A stretch of 36,787 bases of DNA from positions 1 through 36,787 of the forward strand of contig JAFYCC010000023.1 of the NCBI GenBank assembly GCA_017539885.1, read 5' to 3'. The first letter of the stretch is position 1. Each line of letters starts with the position of its first letter. The position numbers and the translations under genes are program-made. The notes under the pieces were generated by a model, which saw only the letters and a list, made by a program, of their open reading frames with translations, had not been told where the DNA came from and searched no databases. Source of the stretch: Oscillospiraceae bacterium (GTDB lineage Bacteria > Bacillota_A > Clostridia > Oscillospirales > Oscillospiraceae). Shown here one piece after another: positions 1 to 6,210 of this stretch.

Positions 1-470
1 AGACCGAGATCGTCGACCACATGAACGTCTTCGGCGTTGCCGACCGTTTCGCCGCCACGCTCAATGAAAAGTGGCTGCAGCGCGCGCACGCGCTCGGCGA
101 GCACGTCGCGGACGCGATGCTCACCGGTGACCACAGCTGGCGCGGCGACACCGACCGCGTCTGCCCGACCTGCCATCTCGACATGCTCATGCTCAAGCCC
201 GGCACGAACGAGGTCACCTGCCCGATCTGCGGCATCAGCGGCACGATCTCCGTCAAGGACGGCGTCGCTGTGGTCGACTGGCCGGACAGCGAAGAGAACC
301 GCGCCCAGAACCGCCAGCTCATCGACGGTAAGAAGACCCATCTGAAAGAGATCTTCTACTGCCGTCAGACTTATTACGAACCCTATGAAGCCGAGGCCAA
401 GGAGAAGGCCAAGAAATACGAGGCCTACAAGGCCTGCGTCCTGACGCCTCCCAGCCGTCAGAAGAAGTGA
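1..470 (+). CDS. Flavodoxin/NADPH-dependent FMN reductase-like protein with C-terminal zinc ribbon (5' truncated)
   Basis: The reading frame is open from base 3, so the ATG at base 21 is probably internal and the gene begins outside the window. The visible residues look like the end of an NAD(P)H-dependent flavodoxin-fold reductase, followed by a tail with two CxxC-type knuckles (VCPTCH and CPICG, about 20 residues apart) that could hold a zinc or iron atom. The last 40 residues are Lys/Glu/Tyr rich. An 86-bp gap holding a small hairpin (TCTCGG/CCGAGA) separates it from the first UGSC-like gene on the same strand, so co-transcription is likely and a redox role beside those proteins is plausible. 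The flavin-binding part is not visible, so the family call rests on the tail and on remembered similarity. Confidence 0.55.
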   Translation, partial: TEIVDHMNVFGVADRFAATLNEKWLQRAHALGEHVADAMLTGDHSWRGDTDRVCPTCHLDMLMLKPGTNEVTCPICGISGTISVKDGVAVVDWPDSEENRAQNRQLIDGKKTHLKEIFYCRQTYYEPYEAEAKEKAKKYEAYKACVLTPPSRQKK

Positions 471-556
471 GTTCCCGTCTCTCGGTCTGTCCGAGACCGG
501 TTCTCCTCTGCCCATACGCAAATCATAACAGACCACAATAGAAGGAAGGAAACAAT

Positions 557-2305
557 ATGAAACTTGAGGTCCTGAATCCGCGGGCCGTTCTTCCGTTCGA
601 GTCCATTACAGGCCTATTCGCGCCGCGTCCGGAGACGCTTGACGGCAAGCGTGTTGCGGTCATGGTCGAGAGATTCCCCGAGTTCTTCGATGAGATTGAG
701 CGTCTTCTCAAGGAGAAGTATCCCACCGTGAGCTTCACACGGCTCCCCTCTCCTTCAAGCCCGGTCATCTTCGTCGATCCCAATGAGATCAAAGCAAACT
801 ATGACGTTTTCTTCGAGGGGGTCAAGACCACCGGTTCCTCCCGGCACGACATCTGCGCAACGCTTGAAAAGCTCGGCATGCCCGGCATACACTTCACGGT
901 CGGCGAGCAGCTCCAGAAGCGCCGCCGTGTCGCTTCCGCCAACGGCGTGCCCACCATCCGCGTCGTGTGTGTGGATACCATGGCCGTCTTCTCCAGCGAG
1001 GGCAAGGCCGAGAAGTACGCCGCCATCGCCCGAAAATGCTTCCCGGATACGCTCAAGGCGCTGTTCGATCCTCTCACGGAAGAGGAGATGCACCCGGAGC
1101 CGGAAGTGTACGATTACAGCAACCTTGTATTCGAGGGTGAGACCTACACCGAGGCGAACGAGAAGTTCCTCAGCTACTTCAATGAAAACAAGCTGGGCGA
1201 CGGTCTTTCGCTCGTCCCGCCCACGCCCGAGGCCGTGAAATGGATGCTCACCGGCACGAGCCGCGATCCGCAGGAGGTCGTCGGCGTCATGGTGCCGCGC
1301 AACGGCAGGTGCACCGTGGAAAAGATCGCCGTCAACGCCGTCATGGCCGGCGCCAAGCCGGAGTTTCTGCCCGTCATCATCGCAGCCATTGAGGCGCTCA
1401 CCGACAAGGCTTTCAATCTCTATCATATCCAGAACGGCGCCCTTTGCTCGAGACCCGTGATCTGGGTCAACGGCCCGATCGTGAAGGAGATCGGCATGAA
1501 CTGCCGCAGCGGCTATCTCGGTCCGGGCAACCGCGCCAACGCCAGCATCGGCCGCTCGATCAACCTGTGCATGATCAATCTCGGCTGGCGGCTGCTCGAG
1601 GAGGTCGGCGACATGCTCGGCCAGCCCGAGCGCTACGTCAACATCATCTTCGCCGAGAATGAGGAGGACAGCCCCTGGGAGTCCTTTGCCGTGCAGCAGG
1701 GCTTCGCCCCCGAGGACAGCACCGTCACGGTCGACGAGTGCCAGTTCACCGAGCGCAGCACCCTCAACGGCGGCGGTATGTTCTTCCGTCCGCTGGAGGT
1801 GGATCTCAAGGCTCTCGGCGCTATGGTCCGCGGCTATCTGCCCGGCCTTACGCCGGTGCACCATAACATCGGCATGACCTTCAACTGGGTCCCGGAGGCG
1901 CTCGTCAACAGCCAGTACTGCACGATCGTCCTGCACCCGGCGCTCGCGCAGGAGTTCGCCGCGGCGGGCTACACGAAGGAAAAGCTCGCGAAGTGCCTCG
2001 CCGATCAGCGCCGCACGCCCTTCGATCCCTTCAGCGAGGAGCAGAAAAAGATCATCATCGAATCGGCGAAAAAGGGCTCGATCCCCGGCCTGAGCCTCGA
2101 CGACTGCGTGCCCGGCGGCACCATTCCAACCATTAACCCGGCACACATCGTCATCCTCGTCGCCGGCGGCGCCTGCGGGCAGGTCATCGGCATCTACGGC
2201 GGCGGCGGCGCCGCGCCCAGCAACGACAACCGCGACGGCGAGCACATCCGCGACTTTGAAATGAAGAAAATCACCGGCGCGACCCTTACCAAGGCCGGCA
2301 GATGA
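557..2305 (+). CDS. UGSC-family-like protein, paralog 1 (582 aa)
   Basis: A soluble protein with no signal peptide or membrane segment. Residues 1-190 resemble the UGSC (seleno)protein domain: LDGKRVAVM near residue 28, then a strand ending in FEGVKTTGSSRHD where the family's Sec/Cys-Gly-Ser-Cys motif would lie. Here that motif reads T92-G93-S94-S95, so both chalcogen residues are absent. Residues about 200-560 match the second domain found in long members of this family: VPPTPEAVKWML, VEKIAVNAVMAG near residue 255, FAENEEDSPWES, and Gly-rich segments near the C-terminus. A ribosome binding site (GAAGGAAGG) sits ahead of the ATG. The biochemical function of the family is not established to my knowledge. 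It is followed by a close paralog, which suggests tandem duplication. Confidence 0.6.
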   Translation: MKLEVLNPRAVLPFESITGLFAPRPETLDGKRVAVMVERFPEFFDEIERLLKEKYPTVSFTRLPSPSSPVIFVDPNEIKANYDVFFEGVKTTGSSRHDICATLEKLGMPGIHFTVGEQLQKRRRVASANGVPTIRVVCVDTMAVFSSEGKAEKYAAIARKCFPDTLKALFDPLTEEEMHPEPEVYDYSNLVFEGETYTEANEKFLSYFNENKLGDGLSLVPPTPEAVKWMLTGTSRDPQEVVGVMVPRNGRCTVEKIAVNAVMAGAKPEFLPVIIAAIEALTDKAFNLYHIQNGALCSRPVIWVNGPIVKEIGMNCRSGYLGPGNRANASIGRSINLCMINLGWRLLEEVGDMLGQPERYVNIIFAENEEDSPWESFAVQQGFAPEDSTVTVDECQFTERSTLNGGGMFFRPLEVDLKALGAMVRGYLPGLTPVHHNIGMTFNWVPEALVNSQYCTIVLHPALAQEFAAAGYTKEKLAKCLADQRRTPFDPFSEEQKKIIIESAKKGSIPGLSLDDCVPGGTIPTINPAHIVILVAGGACGQVIGIYGGGGAAPSNDNRDGEHIRDFEMKKITGATLTKAGR

Positions 2306-2321
2306 TCCTGACAAAAGTCTC

Positions 2322-2345
2322 CGGCGCCGTGTCGGTCGCCGGAAA
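2322..2345 (+). other. Intercistronic hairpin between the UGSC-like paralogs
   Basis: A 7-bp perfect stem, TCCGGCG pairing with CGCCGGA, lies in the 82-bp gap between the two paralogs. It has no T-run after it, so it looks like an mRNA processing or stability element rather than a terminator. Confidence 0.4.
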
Positions 2346-2387
2346 CTCCGAATCTGTCTTACAACAACAAGGAAAGAAGGAAACGAA

Positions 2388-4133
2388 ATGAAACTAGAAG
2401 TCCTCAACCCCCGTGCCAGGCTTCAGAGCGAGCCCATCACCGGCCTGTTCGCTCCCCGTCCGGACACGCTCGACGGCAAGCGCATTGCCGTTATGTGCGA
2501 ACGCTTCCCCTTCTTCTTCGATGCGCTGGAAGAGTTCCTGAAGGAGAAATACCCAACTGCGACCTTCACGCGTCTTCCCTCCCCGTCCAGTCCTGTCATC
2601 TACGTCGATCCCAACGAGATCAGGGCAAATTACGATATTTTCTTCGAGGGCGTCAAGTCCACCGGTTCCGCCCGCCACGACATCTGCGCCGCGCTCGAGA
2701 AGCTCGGCATGCCCGGCGTGCACTTCACGGTCGGAGAACTGCTGCCGCAGCGTCTGCGCGTCGCGCTGACCAACGGCGTTCCCACCATCCGTATCGTGAG
2801 CCTGAACAGCCGGGCCTGCTTCGCCAGCGAGGGCAAGAAGGAAAAGTGGGCAGCCATTGCCAAGGATGCGCTCGATGACACGCTCCACGCGCTGTTCGAT
2901 CCGCTCACCGAGGCGGAGAAGAATCCCGTCGTTCCCGAGTACGACTACAGCAATCTCGTGTTCGAGGGCGAGACCTTCGCTGAGGCGAACGAGAAGTTCC
3001 TGACCTATTTCAACGACAACAACATGGGCGACGGTCTCTCCCTCGTCCCGCCCACGCCCGAAGCCGTGAAGTGGATGCTCACCGGCACGACCATGGATCC
3101 GCAGGAGTGCGTCGGCATCATGGTGCCTCGCGACGGCATCTGCACCGTGGAGAAGATCGCGATCAACGCCGTCATGGCCGGCGCGAAGCCCGAGTATCTG
3201 CCCGTCATCATTGCCGCCATCAGGGCGCTGACCGACAACAAGGGCTTTGACTTCTACCATATCCAGACCGGCACGCTCAACTCCAAGATCGTCATGTGGG
3301 TCAACGGCCCCATCGCCAAGGAGATCGGCATGAACTGCCGCAACAACTTCCTCGGCCCCGAAAACCGCGCCAACAGCTCCATCGGCCGCGCTGTCGGCCT
3401 GTGCATGATCAACCTCGGCTGGTGCTTTATGAAGGACGAGGTCGGCATGATCGGTCAGCCCGGACGTTATGTCAACCTCATCTTCGCCGAGAACGAAGAG
3501 GACAGCCCCTGGGAGTCTTTCTCCGTGCAGCAGGGCTACAAGCCCGAGGACAGCACCATTACGGTCGACGAGTGCATCTTCACCGAGCGCAGAGGTGCCG
3601 GCGGCGGCATGATCTGCCGTCCGCTCGAAGCGGATCTTCAGAGTCTCGCCTCGATGGTGCGCGGCTATCTGCCTCTTCTCGCCCCGGTGCACTGGCATGA
3701 CGGCATGACCTTCGAATGGCGTCCGGAATCGCTCATCAACAGCCAGTACTGCACGATCGTGCTGTTCCCGGCTCTTGCGCACGAGCTTGCCGAGGCAGGC
3801 TACACGAAGGAAAAGCTCGCGGCATTCCTCGCCGACCAGCACCGCACTCCCTTCGATCCCTTCAGCGACGACCAGAAGGAAAAGATCATCGAGACGGCCA
3901 AGAAGGGCATCATTCCCGGCCTTACCGTCGAGGACTGCGTGCCCGGCGGCACCGTACCCACCTGGAATCCGAAGCACATCGTCATCCTCGTCGCCGGCGG
4001 CGACTGCGGTCAGACCCTCGGCATCTACGGCGGCGGCGGCTCGCAGGCCCGCGAGGACAACCGCGATGAGCCGATCCACGATTTCCAGATGAAGCGGATC
4101 ACCGGCGCCGCCCTCACGAAGGCCGGCAGATAA
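2388..4133 (+). CDS. UGSC-family-like protein, paralog 2 (581 aa)
   Basis: It aligns end to end with the preceding gene at high identity (the two share MKLEVLNPRA, GLFAPRP, LDGKR, VPPTPEAVKWMLTGT, AGAKPE, FAENEEDSPWESF and the C-terminal GGGG loop). The family motif position reads T92-G93-S94-A95, so this copy has also lost the Sec/Cys and the second Cys. The two copies differ most near residues 110-190 and around the FTER loop, where paralog 2 is shorter. The ribosome binding site is GGAAAGAAGGAAAC before ATG. Both copies keep an intact frame and similar codon use, so neither looks like a pseudogene. A role as a heteromer with paralog 1 is possible but only inferred. Confidence 0.6.
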   Translation: MKLEVLNPRARLQSEPITGLFAPRPDTLDGKRIAVMCERFPFFFDALEEFLKEKYPTATFTRLPSPSSPVIYVDPNEIRANYDIFFEGVKSTGSARHDICAALEKLGMPGVHFTVGELLPQRLRVALTNGVPTIRIVSLNSRACFASEGKKEKWAAIAKDALDDTLHALFDPLTEAEKNPVVPEYDYSNLVFEGETFAEANEKFLTYFNDNNMGDGLSLVPPTPEAVKWMLTGTTMDPQECVGIMVPRDGICTVEKIAINAVMAGAKPEYLPVIIAAIRALTDNKGFDFYHIQTGTLNSKIVMWVNGPIAKEIGMNCRNNFLGPENRANSSIGRAVGLCMINLGWCFMKDEVGMIGQPGRYVNLIFAENEEDSPWESFSVQQGYKPEDSTITVDECIFTERRGAGGGMICRPLEADLQSLASMVRGYLPLLAPVHWHDGMTFEWRPESLINSQYCTIVLFPALAHELAEAGYTKEKLAAFLADQHRTPFDPFSDDQKEKIIETAKKGIIPGLTVEDCVPGGTVPTWNPKHIVILVAGGDCGQTLGIYGGGGSQAREDNRDEPIHDFQMKRITGAALTKAGR

Positions 4134-4151
4134 AGATTCCGGCGCGCGAAA

Positions 4152-4173
4152 AAGCCGCCCTTCCGGACGGCTT
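4152..4173 (+). other. Imperfect hairpin after the UGSC-like pair
   Basis: AAGCCGCCC pairs with GGACGGCTT with one mismatch. No T-run follows. It sits 18 bp after the stop of paralog 2 and just before a stronger palindrome, so together they may end the transcript. Confidence 0.35.
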
Positions 4174-4197
4174 CCGCAAAACAGCTCTATAGTTTTC

Positions 4198-4231
4198 GGA
4201 AATGGCATGATCTGCGGATCATGCCATTTCC
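4198..4231. terminator. 15-bp perfect palindrome between convergent genes
   Basis: GGAAATGGCATGATC and its exact reverse complement are separated by the tetraloop TGCG. It lies between the end of the UGSC-like operon (+) and the end of the DUF6935 gene (-), so a bidirectional terminator role is likely, although the T-runs on either side are poor. Confidence 0.6.
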
Positions 4232-4247
4232 TGTTCCAGATCCGAAA

Positions 4248-4769
4248 TCAGGACCAGGGGTCCTCCGCTTTCGGCAGGCGTATATCGCCGAGGCACTGGA
4301 TCTCATTCAGGAACCACTGCCCCGTGGAGGTTTTTTTCCTTAATCTGATCGGCCTCGGGGAATCTGCTCCGCCGCTCTGGACATACATCGTCGCCCAGTT
4401 TTCCTCCGCAAAGGAATAGGGATTGGAGCTGACAGTGATCCGGTAAGGCGTCTCCGGCACATAGCCGTTGTCCGGCGTCGCGCCGGCAAAGAAGGAAAAG
4501 CTCTTGTAGCTCTTGCCGCGGAGTCTGTCGCGAAGGAACCGCTTCTCCATATCCGAAAGGCTTTCCGGGCCTTTCAGAAAATCCAGCATCTCGTGGACTG
4601 CGTTCTCATCCTGTTCAAAGCGGCAAAGTGCGGCAATGACCAGCGCCGCTGTTTTGTACGGGGAATCCAAGGTAGCTTCCGGCAGCGCCTGAAGTCCGGC
4701 AAGATCCGCCGGCAGCTCCGCAAGCGTAAAGGTCTCCTCTCGATTCTGCTGCTGTTTATTGTTTTCCAT
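4248..4769 (-). CDS. DUF6935 family protein (173 aa)
   Basis: The sequence fits the DUF6935 family common in gut Firmicutes: a helical N-terminal half with TAALVIAALCRF and MLDFLKGPESLS, then FSFFAGATPDNGY, YRITVSSNPYSF, and a C-terminal SGGADSPRPI...WFLNE...PKAEDPW block. No signal peptide or membrane helix is seen and its biochemical role is unknown. The start overlaps the end of the upstream unknown gene by 14 bp, so the two are translated from one message. The ribosome binding site is GAGGAGAG within the upstream gene. Family recognition is from memory of the conserved GATP and SGGADSPRP blocks. Confidence 0.7.
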   Translation of the reverse strand: MENNKQQQNREETFTLAELPADLAGLQALPEATLDSPYKTAALVIAALCRFEQDENAVHEMLDFLKGPESLSDMEKRFLRDRLRGKSYKSFSFFAGATPDNGYVPETPYRITVSSNPYSFAEENWATMYVQSGGADSPRPIRLRKKTSTGQWFLNEIQCLGDIRLPKAEDPWS

Positions 4770-5205
4770 TTTCGGATCTTCTCTCCTCTTTTTGTCCTGA
4801 ACAGCGCCCGTGATACCCGAAAAATTCTTTCAGGCCCGGCTTCTCCATCAGTTCCTCCCGCGTGAATCCATAGTGCGATGCGGCCGACAGCGTAAGTACA
4901 TGATCCAGAAACTCGTCATAAGGCATCGAGAACCACTCGCCCGGGATCCTCGTGCAGATGGTCCCGCCGTCACTGTGACTGCCGCCCCAGAACCAGGCCT
5001 CGTCCAGTTCTGCTTCGTAGACTCTGCCGCCCAGTCTGTTGAAGCAGTACCACGAAGCCCATTCCCGCATGCCTTCCGGCGTTTTCTCTCCCTCCCAGTG
5101 CGGCGCCGAATGCTCCTTTTCGGAATATCCCTCTTCACCTTTCCGGGCGCTCCGGCGATAGATCCAGAACTTCTCCTTGACCGTATACGTGTGTCTATGT
5201 CCCAT
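4756..5205 (-). CDS. Unknown protein, tryptophan/tyrosine-rich (149 aa)
   Basis: I do not recognise this protein. It is soluble, rich in Trp, Tyr and charged residues in its first 90 residues (for example WASWYCFNRLGG and DEAWFWGGSHSDGG), and ends in a basic tail. A GGGGGTGAT stretch lies before the ATG. It overlaps the DUF6935 gene by 14 bp and so belongs to the same transcription unit, with the lipoprotein gene 87 bp upstream behind a terminator. Coding potential is supported by its full-length frame, ribosome binding site and tight coupling to a recognised gene. Confidence 0.6.
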   Translation of the reverse strand: MGHRHTYTVKEKFWIYRRSARKGEEGYSEKEHSAPHWEGEKTPEGMREWASWYCFNRLGGRVYEAELDEAWFWGGSHSDGGTICTRIPGEWFSMPYDEFLDHVLTLSAASHYGFTREELMEKPGLKEFFGYHGRCSGQKEERRSENGKQ

Positions 5206-5246
5206 TATCGATCACCCCCGTTCCGCATCCGGCACAGCCTGCAAAA

Positions 5247-5283
5247 CCCCGCAGGGGAGAATCCGGATCTCACGCCTGCGGGG
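5247..5283 (-). terminator. Terminator of the lipoprotein gene
   Basis: CCCCGCAGG pairs perfectly with CCTGCGGGG. Reading the minus strand, the 3' arm is followed by TTTT. It begins 10 bp after the lipoprotein stop codon. Confidence 0.7.
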
Positions 5284-5292
5284 CCGCCTGTC

Positions 5293-6012
5293 TTACTTTG
5301 CAAACACCGTCAGATCTACCTGTGAAACGCCGGCTTCGTCATCGTCACTGGTAACATACATGGAGAGCGTTCCGGCATAAGCCATCTCTGGCACCTCAAT
5401 ATGCCACTCCATGTAGTCGCCGGCGTCATAGTCCGGTGCGCCCAGCAGATCCTTGACATCTTTCCGGGCCATTCCGAGAGAAACGCCGAGAATGGATACG
5501 CCCTGGTCAGCCGGGTCGTCTGCGTACGTTGTCAGCGTGACCTCCTCTGCTTCTGCCTCGTAAACGCTGATGGAAGAATCTCCGCCGTTATAGTAAGCAG
5601 GGATAAGCAGGTAATCCTCGTTTTCATCAAGATACAGGTTCAGCGAGAAAAAGTCTCCGGCGCCAAGCTTGATTTCGCTGCGGGACTCGTCCGCCGGTAC
5701 GCCGGCAGCTTCCAGCTCCTTCAGGTTATACGGCACCGGGACGGAAGTGCCGTTGACCACGACGGCGACATCCGCTTTGCTGATAGTCAGCGTTCCATCC
5801 TCAGCCGGGCTGATGCCGCCCGGGGCGTCTGCCTGCTGGGGCTCAGCGGCAGCAGGGGTGTTTTCCGCAGCCGGAGCCGCGGCGCCGTTGCTTCCGGCAG
5901 ATCCGGATGCGCTATTCTGCTGCTGGACACTGTTTCCCTCTGTTTTTTCGCCGCAGGCTGCAAAAGCAAACACAATAACTGCAGCGAGAATCAGAGCAAA
6001 GATCCTTTTCAT
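5293..6012 (-). CDS. Secreted lipoprotein (239 aa)
   Basis: The N-terminus is a lipoprotein signal: MKR, a hydrophobic core, then the lipobox FAAC with Cys20. Residues 25-70 form an Ala/Gln/Asn/Pro-rich linker. The rest is a mostly beta, acidic domain containing ISILGVSLG-type and DVKDLLGAPD segments (VSLGMARKDVKDLLGAP), which recall the short helix-strand unit of SmpA/OmlA-like and copper-amine-oxidase-like small domains, but I would not assign a family. It is probably anchored to the outer face of the membrane. It is flanked by its own terminator and by a poorly defined promoter region, so it may be expressed alone. Confidence 0.7.
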   Translation of the reverse strand: MKRIFALILAAVIVFAFAACGEKTEGNSVQQQNSASGSAGSNGAAAPAAENTPAAAEPQQADAPGGISPAEDGTLTISKADVAVVVNGTSVPVPYNLKELEAAGVPADESRSEIKLGAGDFFSLNLYLDENEDYLLIPAYYNGGDSSISVYEAEAEEVTLTTYADDPADQGVSILGVSLGMARKDVKDLLGAPDYDAGDYMEWHIEVPEMAYAGTLSMYVTSDDDEAGVSQVDLTVFAK

Positions 6013-6149
6013 TTTAAACCTTCTTCCTTCGTCATCATATGTAGGGAAGACTATGCTCTTCTACCCCCCATCTGTTATTTTATGGATTTTCGATGTGATT
6101 TCCCCCGCCGATCGGGTAGTCGGCACGAAAAATCGATGCCTCGGCTGGA

Positions 6150-6196
6150 AAAAGGATACCGGATCGCCGCATAAAACGGCAACCCGGTATCCTTTT
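6150..6196 (-). terminator. Terminator of the glycyl radical enzyme operon
   Basis: A 13-bp perfect stem, AAAAGGATACCGG with CCGGTATCCTTTT, encloses a smaller GCCG/CGGC hairpin. On the minus strand the stem ends in CCTTTTTCC. It starts 15 bp after the enzyme's stop codon. Confidence 0.8.
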
Positions 6197-6210
6197 CGTA
6201 TTCGTTGTGT

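Noticed and set aside
821..860. Possible selenocysteine (in-frame TGA) at the UGSC motif of paralog 1
   Set aside because: No in-frame TGA exists there. The codons read Thr-Gly-Ser-Ser.
755..4208. Long antisense ORFs of 550 and 604 residues opposite the UGSC-like genes
   Set aside because: They mirror strongly coding genes in a GC-rich genome, are low-complexity (His/Asp/Ala/Val rich), and have no ribosome binding site.
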